From PWPR01 sp964497955 (GTDB lineage Bacteria; Bacillota; UBA994; PWPR01): a DNA stretch of 6,630 nt. How positions within the stretch are numbered: the stretch's first letter is position 1; each line of letters begins with the position of its first letter. The position numbers and the translations under genes are program-made. The stretch covers positions 1 through 6,630 of the forward strand of contig CAZCFQ010000122.1 of assembly GCA_964497955.1 (NCBI GenBank). The letters are read 5' to 3'. Of the stretch, positions 1 to 5,749 are shown piece after piece. Below the pieces are notes generated by a model. It was not told the DNA's origin, did not search any database, and was given only the letters and a program-made list of their open reading frames with translations.

Positions 1-60
1 TATATACGATTGATTATCAATGACAAAATCTTTATAATCTCTACTATAAATTTCATACAT
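1..60 (-). CDS. possible 5' end of a truncated gene at the window edge
   Basis: An ATG at 60 opens a frame that stays open for 20 codons to the window edge (begins MYEIYSRDYKD). It lies 9 bases after the TGA stop of the ASCH-like gene and in the same frame as that gene. No convincing Shine-Dalgarno sequence precedes the ATG. It may be a translationally coupled next gene, an in-frame remnant of a longer ASCH-like protein, or chance. No family can be recognised from 20 residues. Confidence 0.25.
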   Translation of the reverse strand, partial: MYEIYSRDYKDFVIDNQSYI

Positions 61-69
61 AGTTAGATA

Positions 70-456
70 TCAGTGAAAATATATTTTGCGCCTGACAATA
101 TCATCTTCTGTTTCAATCTCAACTATATTTATAAGCTCAACTAAACATAGATATCTTTTACCGCTCCATCTTTTTGTTTGTGAAGGAGTTAATTGCAACT
201 TATTTTGATTTTCCTCAATTAGTTCTCTTGACTCTTCTCTTGTTAGCTTCTCCGAATTATATACTTTAGAAACTGTTCCCATTGCTTTGATTAACCCATC
301 TCCATTATTCTCGATTAAATAAACTCTTTCGCCCTTTTGGATTCTACCGTATGGCAACTTCCTACCAGCAGCACCTCGGATCAACATTGTCTTTTCACCT
401 GATAGTAGCTTTATTAACTCTTTTGCTTTTGCATCACAGTAAGCTAAGTGTTCCAT
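70..456 (-). CDS. ASCH/PUA-like domain protein, function unknown
   Basis: A 128-residue soluble protein with no signal peptide or membrane segment. The N-terminal half has the layout of small PUA-like/ASCH proteins: an opening MEHLAYCDAKAKEL helix, then SGEKT at about residues 19-23, a PYG(R)I stretch at 36-39, and a KGERVYLIE strand at 41-49 followed by a strand ending in GTVSKVY. A helical insert (about 72-90) and a closing RYLCLVELINIVEIE strand complete it. PUA-like barrels generally bind RNA or modified bases, but no ligand can be named here. The tail RRKIYFH is very basic. The ATG at 456 has a strong AAAGGAG site 6 bases upstream, so the start is secure. The gene follows the DUF1475-like gene by 91 bases, a gap holding a possible weak terminator. 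Family assignment is by pattern recognition. Confidence 0.7.
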   Translation of the reverse strand: MEHLAYCDAKAKELIKLLSGEKTMLIRGAAGRKLPYGRIQKGERVYLIENNGDGLIKAMGTVSKVYNSEKLTREESRELIEENQNKLQLTPSQTKRWSGKRYLCLVELINIVEIETEDDIVRRKIYFH

Positions 457-509
457 TTAAATCTCCTTTAATAAATTAATGTCCTATGTATTAAAATATA
501 CTAATTAAT

Positions 510-534
510 AAAAAAAATCAACACTCAATTGTTG
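510..534 (-). terminator. weak intrinsic terminator after the DUF1475-like gene
   Basis: On the minus strand, CAACA and TGTTG can pair as a 5-bp stem around a 6-base loop, followed after one base by eight T residues. It begins 14 bases past the stop codon at 548. The U-run is good but the stem is short, so termination may be partial and the ASCH-like gene may be read through from upstream. Confidence 0.45.
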
Positions 535-547
535 CTTAAAGAATTGC

Positions 548-886
548 TTATATAAATTTTCTATAATTTTTGCCAAACACAAGGATTTTAAGATTTCCTT
601 TCGACTGATATGCTGCTTTTAGCAAATAAATACTAGCTGTGAAAAATCCAAATATCATCATAGCTACTATCCATATTATTTTAGCAATGAAATTACTTTC
701 TCTAAAATATATCCATATTGAGAATATTGTAAAACCAACATACAAATCCACTAATGACACTATACCCCAGGGGTTATCTAAAATTAAAGAACCATCTGCA
801 AAGAAATCTCCAACTGTAAACCCATAAATTAAAGCCGCTAGCATAGCAAAGAAGCATATCCAACCAATTACTATAATCTTTTTCAT
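548..886 (-). CDS. small three-helix membrane protein, DUF1475-like
   Basis: A protein of 112 residues from the preferred start, with three hydrophobic segments at about 3-21, 41-60 and 68-89. The core reads DNPWGIVSLVDLYVGF (37-52), then WIYFRES, a conserved-looking IIWIV and a SIYLL motif. This order (NPW, LVD-Y, W-Y-ES, W, Y) resembles my recollection of DUF1475, a family of unknown function found in bacteria and plants. The frame is open up to an ATG at 919, but that ATG overlaps a TATAAT box with a well-spaced TTGAAA upstream, so transcription should begin inside or after the first codons. I therefore prefer ATG 886 (MKKIIVIG), with ATG 895 (MIKMKK) as the alternative. Neither has a strong Shine-Dalgarno site. 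The C-terminus is basic (KGNLKILVFGKNYRKF). No functional partner is evident nearby. Confidence 0.72.
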   Translation of the reverse strand: MKKIIVIGWICFFAMLAALIYGFTVGDFFADGSLILDNPWGIVSLVDLYVGFTIFSIWIYFRESNFIAKIIWIVAMMIFGFFTASIYLLKAAYQSKGNLKILVFGKNYRKFI

Positions 887-917
887 CTTAATCATCTTTC
901 TTTTATTTATTATCTCC

Positions 918-946
918 ATTATATCTCTTTAAAAATTTAGTTTCAA
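918..946 (-). promoter_or_regulatory. near-consensus sigma-A promoter for the DUF1475-like gene
   Basis: Minus strand: TTGAAA (946-941), exactly 17 bases, then a perfect TATAAT (923-918). It lies just past the palindromic terminator of the preceding lipoprotein gene, as expected for a new transcription unit. Initiation would fall near 911, leaving a leader of roughly 15-25 bases before ATG 895 or ATG 886. This rules against ATG 919, which lies in the -10 box. Confidence 0.75.
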
Positions 947-962
947 TTAGAGTATTTTTTAG

Positions 963-991
963 TAAAAAAGATGAGCTAGCTAGCTCATCTT
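963..991 (-). terminator. strong intrinsic terminator, 24-bp perfect palindrome
   Basis: Positions 968-991 form a perfect 24-bp palindrome (minus strand AAGATGAGCT followed by AGCT and its complement). As RNA it gives a stem of about 10 bp with a tetraloop, followed by an unbroken T-run at 969-964. It starts 6 bases beyond the lipoprotein stop codon at 997. The plus strand has only a short T-run after the hairpin, so it should act mainly on minus-strand transcripts. Confidence 0.9.
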
Positions 992-996
992 AGATA

Positions 997-1545
997 TTAT
1001 TCTGCAAAGTCTGCAATTCCAAAAAATATTGCATTTTGTATTTCTTCATTGTAGTTAATTTTCCATTTGCCGTTTATCTTTTCTAGAGAGATCTCTGTTG
1101 TATTAGTCACAGTTTCAATATCTTCGCTTTGTAGTATCTCTATAAGTAAATCCTCAACCATGCTATCCATTTCTTCTTGACTCATAGGATCTTCTGATAG
1201 AGCATTATCCATTGCTATACCCATCGCTTGAGTCATAAATTCTTGCATAACAATCGAGAAATTGATATTAGTTATATCTGCTGTAACTGTAGCAGTGTCT
1301 CCATCAATATTAGAATCTGTAACTTCGACTTCAATTCTTTTTACTAAGTACTCAATACTTTCTTCAACTTCTTCGTCAGAGAAATCATCCTCATCGACAA
1401 TGTATGTTCTGAACTCTTCAATATTGCTGTTCTTTAACTCCATAAAAGCTTTCTCAACAACTTCTTCTGGAGAAGCTTCTGGGCTACAAGCAACTAAAAC
1501 TAATGATACTATTAGTACCAAACTAATTATACTAAGTTTTTTCAT
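997..1545 (-). CDS. small secreted lipoprotein, DUF4878/NTF2-like fold suspected
   Basis: A 182-residue protein with a lipoprotein signal peptide: MKK, a hydrophobic core at 4-17 and a lipobox LVAC with the lipidated cysteine at 20. The mature part is very acidic. It opens with SPEEVVEKAFMELKNSNIEEF, a pattern typical of extracellular NTF2-like domains such as DUF4878, in which a helix is followed by a solvent-exposed sheet. It closes with a strand pair ISLEKINGKWKINY, also typical of that fold. A Met/Asp/Glu-rich helix at about 107-135 separates the halves. A TTG codon at 1548 extends the frame by one residue, but ATG 1545 sits 7 bases after AAGGA and is preferred. The gene lies 13 bases downstream of the zinc-ribbon gene and is almost certainly cotranscribed with it. 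The precise family is a guess; lipoprotein status is secure. Confidence 0.85.
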   Translation of the reverse strand: MKKLSIISLVLIVSLVLVACSPEASPEEVVEKAFMELKNSNIEEFRTYIVDEDDFSDEEVEESIEYLVKRIEVEVTDSNIDGDTATVTADITNINFSIVMQEFMTQAMGIAMDNALSEDPMSQEEMDSMVEDLLIEILQSEDIETVTNTTEISLEKINGKWKINYNEEIQNAIFFGIADFAE

Positions 1546-1558
1546 CAAATTTTCCTTT

Positions 1559-1948
1559 TTAATTTATTTTTGGCAACTCTTTGCCACACTTTACGCAAAA
1601 CTCATATTCCTCTAGGTTTTTAGTTCCACAAAAGGGGCAGAATCTATCACCCAAAAACATACCTGTTTTGCCCTTATTACTTGAATCTCTTGGACTGAGA
1701 GGGTCACTTTCTTCACTGGAATCTACGATGTCAAATGTAGAAAATCTGTTTTTGCTTGTAACGTTAGTTAAATTATAAATTACGTTTGCAATTCCCATTA
1801 TTACAAAAATTATGCCAAACACAGTAAAGAATGAAGGCGCTCCCATATTATCAACTATTCCAATCCATGCAATTCCAAAAATAACTGCCATGACAGAGCC
1901 TACTGCTCCCATTAAAGATGGTCCTCTTCCAGGTTTAATACTTTTCAT
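1559..1948 (-). CDS. membrane-anchored zinc-ribbon protein
   Basis: A 129-residue protein with two membrane segments (about 12-32 and 38-60), a polar Ser/Asp/Glu-rich linker (about 62-98), and a C-terminal zinc ribbon built from CPFC (Cys104, Cys107) and CVKC (Cys118, Cys121). The arrangement CxxCG-x9-CxxCG is a typical zinc_ribbon domain, often seen at the end of small membrane proteins in Firmicutes; the ribbon is expected to face the cytoplasm. The frame extends to a GTG at 1957, but that codon overlaps the GGAG ribosome-binding site (1960-1957), which lies 8 bases before ATG 1948. The shorter start is therefore chosen. It is the first gene of a two-gene unit with the lipoprotein gene. Function is unknown; adaptor or regulatory roles are only conjecture. 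Confidence 0.85.
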   Translation of the reverse strand: MKSIKPGRGPSLMGAVGSVMAVIFGIAWIGIVDNMGAPSFFTVFGIIFVIMGIANVIYNLTNVTSKNRFSTFDIVDSSEESDPLSPRDSSNKGKTGMFLGDRFCPFCGTKNLEEYEFCVKCGKELPKIN

Positions 1949-1982
1949 TTTAATCACTCCATATAAATTGACAATATTAACA

Positions 1983-2011
1983 ATTTTACCAGTATTTTGG
2001 CCAAATGAAAA
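1983..2011 (-). promoter_or_regulatory. candidate extended -10 promoter for the zinc-ribbon/lipoprotein unit
   Basis: Minus strand: TTTTCA (2011-2006), 17 bases, then TGG directly followed by TAAAAT (1988-1983), which makes an extended -10 element. It lies about 35 bases before the ATG at 1948, in the only gap between the amidase and zinc-ribbon genes. The -35 box matches the consensus at four of six positions. Confidence 0.45.
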
Positions 2012-2036
2012 GTAGTATTAAATAATATAGCTAGTA

Positions 2037-3215
2037 TTAATCAACAATTAATCTCTTTGGGTTAAAAAATCTTAGGTCTACATTAACTAAATCAGAGTAA
2101 TAAATGAAACAGTCTGGTGAGTTTTGTGCAAATAAGAGTTTATCCTTATTAACTAAAACCAAGTTATGACTAAATGATGATTCTTCTCTTGAAATTTTTG
2201 ATTTAATTTGAGCAATGCCACCTACATCTAGCATATTAACATTATTAACCGTATAACCATACATACCTTCTTTTGTACCGGGCTGGTCTTTTATTAAAAA
2301 ATCCCAAAAGTAGCCTACGTTTTCCCAAGCAGGTGATCCTCCCCCATAGCCAGCATACCATTTATCTGTCATATAATCTCTTACATTGATATTTTCGCTT
2401 TTAGAAAACCCATACAATAACACTTGTGAAGTAAAATTTGCGCAGTTCCCCATCCAATCATCTATCGTGTAAAATCTACTATTATGACTATTAATATATT
2501 TTTTTGCATACTCAGAAGCTTTCAAACCATCATAAACTATTCCTTTAGATAGTTCTAAACTGCTTTGAACTTCTTTTGTATTTTGAACTTCTTTTAATAA
2601 TTGAACTTCCATTTCTTCTTTGCTGATTATATCTATTAAATCCCTTGACCTATGCCTAGATGATCCAGGAAAATAATGAAAAAGTATTTTCCATCTATTT
2701 TTTACTTTCTTTAATGCCATAGTGTGTTGATCATTAAGTGCAAAAAAAGGAGGGTAGCCTGAGTCGGTCTTAGCTGTGATTGTAAAGTGTACTATTTTAT
2801 CAAACTCAGGTAAAATATCTCTTTCTTCATAAAAATCCATCCTGTTATCTTCTGGCGCATCATTAAAATTTATTTCAAAATCTTTTTGTTCTTTTTCAAC
2901 AAAGAAGTATTGGTTTTCCTCAATCACTTTCCTTCTTTGAACTAGATTTTTTAACCATCTTGTATAATTTTCATTGTTCAAATATGATAAATCCAAATAA
3001 TATCTTAAATCAACATATTGCATACTTGTATATATATCATATTTAGCTAAAAAGTATGATTCTATAGTTTCTTCTAAAGACAAAGTTTTTACTGGCACTG
3101 TAATGGTCTGTTCTAGATCAATTGTACTAATTTGAGTTTTTTTGGCCTCTTTATCAACACAACCACCAATACTGATTACTGTTAATAAAAGAACGCATAA
3201 GAGTAGTTTTTTCAT
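2037..3215 (-). CDS. lipoprotein with C-terminal Amidase_6 domain
   Basis: A 392-residue exported protein. The signal peptide MKKLLLCVLLLTVISIGGC has a lipobox ending at Cys19, so the protein should be tethered to the outer face of the membrane. Residues about 45-185 form an acidic/basic N-terminal domain with an NTF2-like closing pair (ALKKVKNRWKILFHYF). A charged linker (195-225) follows. From about 230 the sequence matches the Amidase_6 pattern: YDGLKASEYAKKY, then NCANFTSQ with the presumed catalytic Cys258, a Trp-rich AWENVGYFWDFL, a VGGIAQIK strand and SHNLVL with the presumed His350. Amidase_6 members are cysteine amidases of the NlpC/papain type, plausibly acting on peptidoglycan or peptides. 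The later AQNSPD has Asn where I would expect His in this family. The frame extends to an ATG at 3236, but ATG 3215 has AAAGG 8 bases upstream and places the signal peptide correctly. The gene starts 34 bases after the WYL gene with no terminator between. Substrate is unknown. Confidence 0.85.
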   Translation of the reverse strand: MKKLLLCVLLLTVISIGGCVDKEAKKTQISTIDLEQTITVPVKTLSLEETIESYFLAKYDIYTSMQYVDLRYYLDLSYLNNENYTRWLKNLVQRRKVIEENQYFFVEKEQKDFEINFNDAPEDNRMDFYEERDILPEFDKIVHFTITAKTDSGYPPFFALNDQHTMALKKVKNRWKILFHYFPGSSRHRSRDLIDIISKEEMEVQLLKEVQNTKEVQSSLELSKGIVYDGLKASEYAKKYINSHNSRFYTIDDWMGNCANFTSQVLLYGFSKSENINVRDYMTDKWYAGYGGGSPAWENVGYFWDFLIKDQPGTKEGMYGYTVNNVNMLDVGGIAQIKSKISREESSFSHNLVLVNKDKLLFAQNSPDCFIYYSDLVNVDLRFFNPKRLIVD

Positions 3216-3249
3216 GTCCTCAACCTTTATAATCATTTCTTAACACTTA

Positions 3250-4215
3250 TTATAAGACTTCTATCATATCCCCTTGGCTTTTAATCCACATATCAATTCC
3301 TTTTCCATAAACCTCTGCTTCTATAGTGTAACCATCACTATTCTCTTTCAAAACATTAGCAGTAGGTAATCTATCTAGTACTGCCTCTACTGAGTCTCCT
3401 GAGTATATAAATTTAATCTTTTCTAGTTTTCCTGGATACATAAACTGAACTCTTTTTCTAAACTCTCCGTCACTAAACTTTTCTCTATAAGGGATTCTAA
3501 ATCTTTCATTTAACTTTTTAATATGGCTAATGCGATCGACCCTAAAAATAATTGGATAATCTCCTCTATATTTATCAATATATGCAATAAGATAAAAATA
3601 AAACTCAGAAAATATAATGGATACAGGCAATATCTCATGGACTTTATTCAGTCCATCTTGTCTCGTATAACTGATTTCTATTTTTTCTTTTCTTAAAATA
3701 TAGTTTGCAATAGACCAAATCTTATCTATCAACTTTTGATTATGCCTTAAAGGTACGTAGTGAAAATGTTCTTCTTGAATTATCTCATTAATCATTTTCC
3801 TTTGATTTGGTAATGATTGCCTAAGTAATTTGTCCACTAAGATATCTAGTTCTTCTTTACAAAAAGCTCTACTTTCTAAAAGAATTTTACAAAGAGATAA
3901 TACTTCTTCTTTTGATAACCATTCTCTTTGTACTTTAATTAACATGTAACCTTTTTCTTCTCTATTGTACTTAATTCTAACTCTACTATCAATTAAGTAT
4001 TGTTCGTCAAAATATTTTCGTAGCTCATTTATATCTCTTTGAATAGTTTTTTGAGATACATTATATTTTAAAGCTAAATCTTCTTTATTTAAAACTTCTC
4101 CTCTACTTAGCATTTCATAAATATTTAGCAACCTAAAACTCTTATCTCTTTTCTTAAGTGACAATATTGCAAACCCCCTTAAACTGGTATTATTAATTAA
4201 TTCTAGATAAACCAT
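3250..4215 (-). CDS. WYL-domain transcriptional regulator (HTH-WYL-WCX)
   Basis: A 321-residue cytoplasmic regulator. An N-terminal winged helix at about 26-75 carries KEDLALKYNVSQKTIQRDINELRKYF, the recognition helix being SQKTIQRDINEL. A linker region (95-150) follows, then a WYL domain at about 175-235 (IEISYTRQDG, LPVSIIFSEFYFYLIAYI, IIFRVDRI) and a WCX C-terminal extension (about 262-321) ending WIKSQGDMIEVL. WYL regulators sense a ligand, often a nucleic-acid or nucleotide signal, through the WYL barrel. The canonical W-Y-L triplet is replaced by F-Y-L here. Two starts are credible: ATG 4215 with AAAGGA 5 bases upstream, and TTG 4164 with AAGGGGG 9 bases upstream; the shorter product begins MSLKKRDKSFRLLNIYEML, closer to what I recall of relatives. 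It stops right after IEVL with two TAA codons, a little earlier than many homologues. It heads a unit with the lipoprotein amidase gene. Confidence 0.9.
   Translation of the reverse strand: MVYLELINNTSLRGFAILSLKKRDKSFRLLNIYEMLSRGEVLNKEDLALKYNVSQKTIQRDINELRKYFDEQYLIDSRVRIKYNREEKGYMLIKVQREWLSKEEVLSLCKILLESRAFCKEELDILVDKLLRQSLPNQRKMINEIIQEEHFHYVPLRHNQKLIDKIWSIANYILRKEKIEISYTRQDGLNKVHEILPVSIIFSEFYFYLIAYIDKYRGDYPIIFRVDRISHIKKLNERFRIPYREKFSDGEFRKRVQFMYPGKLEKIKFIYSGDSVEAVLDRLPTANVLKENSDGYTIEAEVYGKGIDMWIKSQGDMIEVL
4174..4180 (-). promoter_or_regulatory. internal Shine-Dalgarno site favouring TTG 4164 of the WYL gene
   Basis: Minus strand AAGGGGG, 9 bases before an in-frame TTG at 4164-4162. It lies inside the coding frame if translation begins at ATG 4215. 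Its strength makes a shorter protein of 304 residues possible, either instead of or besides the 321-residue form. Confidence 0.4.
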
Positions 4216-4245
4216 ACTTTTCCTTTATTTTCATAATATTTGTTC

Positions 4246-4281
4246 AATTTAATGATGTATTATTTGACATACCATTAAATT
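4246..4281. repeat. long imperfect dyad upstream of the WYL gene, candidate operator
   Basis: Plus strand arms AATTTAATG (4246-4254) and CATTAAATT (4273-4281) are exact inverted copies, and an inner GTAT (4257-4260) / ATAC (4269-4272) pair nests within them, offset by a two-base bulge. It sits 31 bases before ATG 4215. There is no T-run on the minus strand after it, so it is a poor terminator for the preceding membrane-protein gene. A binding site for the WYL regulator or another factor is possible but unproven. Confidence 0.45.
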
Positions 4282-4290
4282 TTACACCTT

Positions 4291-4605
4291 TTATTTAAAC
4301 TTAGTTCGTTTTATTTTCTCATATATACCAAATAAGCTTCCTAAAATAGCTATTATCATAAAAGCTTGAACACAACTAGTTCCAAAACTAAATATATAAA
4401 TAGAAATTAATATAATTAAAACTGTAGTTATTAATTTGTTCTTTTTTATGTCAAGTACCCCTAGTACTATATTTATCATTGTTGCAATTATAATAATTTC
4501 TATATTATTGATACCAATATCATTCATAAGATAAGTTCTTACTATTAAAACTATTAAACTAAAGCCACTTGTTACTAATACAACAATTCCACTTAAGTTA
4601 TTCAT
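4291..4605 (-). CDS. small hydrophobic membrane protein, unrecognised
   Basis: A 104-residue protein that is almost wholly hydrophobic, with four likely membrane helices at about 5-24, 35-53, 58-75 and 78-94. The loops are short: RTYLMNDIGINN after helix 1, DIKKNK after helix 2 and GTSC between helices 3 and 4. The tail is basic (YEKIKRTKFK), suggesting that the C-terminus lies in the cytoplasm. ATG 4605 has AAAGGGG 8 bases upstream, a strong site, which supports a real gene. It lies between the terminator of the ATP-grasp gene and the dyad before the WYL gene, so it is probably transcribed alone or into the WYL gene. I do not recognise a family and infer no function. Confidence 0.75.
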   Translation of the reverse strand: MNNLSGIVVLVTSGFSLIVLIVRTYLMNDIGINNIEIIIIATMINIVLGVLDIKKNKLITTVLIILISIYIFSFGTSCVQAFMIIAILGSLFGIYEKIKRTKFK

Positions 4606-4668
4606 TATGCCTACCCCTTTGTAATATATTATATTTTTAAGATAGACATTATATGGGAATAACTATTT

Positions 4669-4695
4669 AAAAAAGGAAAAGGCCTGCTGGCCTTT
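4669..4695 (-). terminator. intrinsic terminator after the ATP-grasp gene
   Basis: Minus strand AAAGGCC, AGCA loop, GGCCTTT: a perfect 7-bp GC-rich stem followed by a T-rich tract interrupted by CC and ending in a further T-run. It starts 8 bases beyond the stop codon at 4703 and separates the ATP-grasp gene from the membrane-protein gene. Confidence 0.88.
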
Positions 4696-4702
4696 ATAGT
4701 TT

Positions 4703-5674
4703 TTATATTCTTTCTAATGCAGAAGCAAGTATTTCTTTAATCAAATCTTTATAAGTAAGTCCGTAAAGATTAGCTAGTATTGGCAAATCTGAATGGTTTG
4801 GATTTAGACCTGCTAAGGGGTTAGCTTCAATAAAGTTGGCATTGCCTTCATTGTCATACATTAAATCAATTCTGCCTCCATCACGACCATTAAGAGCCTT
4901 CCAAGCAGCTAGTGCTAACTTTTCACATTTATCATATACATCTTTGTCTACTTTTTGATACTTAACAATTTCACTATAATTTTGTTTTGTAAAATATGAA
5001 TATCCTTCTATACTCTTTTCTTTATTAACTAGTATTTCCATTACACCAACAACTCTAGCTTTTTTTCCTGTACCCACTATACCAACAGTAAATTCTCGTC
5101 CTGTGAGCATAGCCTCAAGTAAAACTGGCTGATTATATCTCATCAATAGATTGTTCACAACTGGAAGCAACTCTTCTTCTTTATGTACAATGGAAGTTTT
5201 AGAGATTCCTTTTCCAGTTCCTTCTGCTATTGGTTTTAGAAAGTAGGGAGGTTTGAAATCTATATCCAAAATATCATTAATATCTTCAATAACTCTAAAT
5301 TTTGGAGTTAAAATACCAGAGTCTTTAACTATTTTCTTTGCTATTCCTTTATGTAAACACATAGTCAATGTTAGTGGATCTGAAAAAGTATATGGTATAT
5401 CATAAGCTTCCAATAATGCAGGTATTCTTGCTTCTCTGCTAAACCCTGTTAAACCTTCAGCTATATTGAAAATAAGGTCCCATTTCTTGCCAGCTGCTAA
5501 ACTAAGTACTAAGCTGCTTATACCTCCAACTAGTTCAACTTCGTATCCTTCTTCAACTAGAACCTCCTCAATAGCTTTAATTGTTTCCTCACTATCTAGT
5601 TCTGCTGTTTCTTCTTCTGAGTATCCTTTTGCCAAGTAATCAACCCGTAAATCATAAGTTATACCTATCAGCAT
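4703..5674 (-). CDS. D-Ala-D-Ala-ligase-like ATP-grasp protein
   Basis: A 323-residue cytoplasmic ATP-grasp enzyme in the D-alanine-D-alanine ligase superfamily, close to the usual length for that group. An N-terminal Rossmann-like domain (MLIGITYDLR; WDLIFNIAEG at 65-74) leads to the central ATP-grasp subdomain with the nucleotide-binding Lys147 and a Gly-rich loop KPIAEGTGKGI (147-157). E187 and GREFTVGIVG follow. The metal-binding part is DGGRIDLM (265-272) and FIEANPLAGL (281-290), with Asp270, Glu283 and Asn285 as likely Mg ligands. In true Ddl enzymes the substrate motif HGxxGEDG follows the FN strand; here that place reads IAEGLTGFSREARIPALLE, so D-Ala-D-Ala synthesis should not be assumed. 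It probably joins a carboxylate to an amine or related acceptor with ATP. ATG 5674 follows a GGTGAAG-type site. The gene lies 75 bases after ywbE and ends in its own terminator. Confidence 0.88.
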   Translation of the reverse strand: MLIGITYDLRVDYLAKGYSEEETAELDSEETIKAIEEVLVEEGYEVELVGGISSLVLSLAAGKKWDLIFNIAEGLTGFSREARIPALLEAYDIPYTFSDPLTLTMCLHKGIAKKIVKDSGILTPKFRVIEDINDILDIDFKPPYFLKPIAEGTGKGISKTSIVHKEEELLPVVNNLLMRYNQPVLLEAMLTGREFTVGIVGTGKKARVVGVMEILVNKEKSIEGYSYFTKQNYSEIVKYQKVDKDVYDKCEKLALAAWKALNGRDGGRIDLMYDNEGNANFIEANPLAGLNPNHSDLPILANLYGLTYKDLIKEILASALERI

Positions 5675-5695
5675 TTCTTCACCAATTTTCTATTT

Positions 5696-5717
5696 ATTAT
5701 AATGTGAGATTATATCA
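5696..5717 (-). promoter_or_regulatory. candidate -10 region(s) before the ATP-grasp gene, inside a small dyad
   Basis: The minus strand has TGATATAAT (5717-5709), an extended -10 element, and a second TATAAT at 5701-5696. No good -35 box stands at the expected distance from either. The first TATAAT and an ATTATA form a dyad, TATAATCTCACATTATA. The gene may therefore have its own promoter besides any transcription through from ywbE. Confidence 0.4.
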
Positions 5718-5749
5718 AATTTGTTTTAATTTTGCTATCTTTAAACACA

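Noticed and set aside
1948..1957. GTG 1957 as the zinc-ribbon gene start
   Set aside because: The GTG overlaps the GGAG ribosome-binding site that serves ATG 1948 at an 8-base spacing.
1262..2015. Plus-strand open frames at 639-827, 1262-1615, 1581-1778, 1812-2015 and 5581-5799
   Set aside because: They lie opposite well-supported minus-strand genes or straddle their ends, have no convincing ribosome-binding sites, and encode low-complexity Ser/Thr/Ile/Pro-rich sequence typical of antisense frames.
3216..3236. ATG 3236 as the amidase start
   Set aside because: It lacks a good ribosome-binding site and would place seven charged residues before the lipoprotein signal peptide; ATG 3215 starts the signal peptide directly.
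4264..4269. Perfect TTGACA on the plus strand as a promoter -35 box
   Set aside because: No acceptable -10 box lies 16-18 bases on, no plus-strand gene follows, and the sequence falls inside the dyad before the WYL gene.
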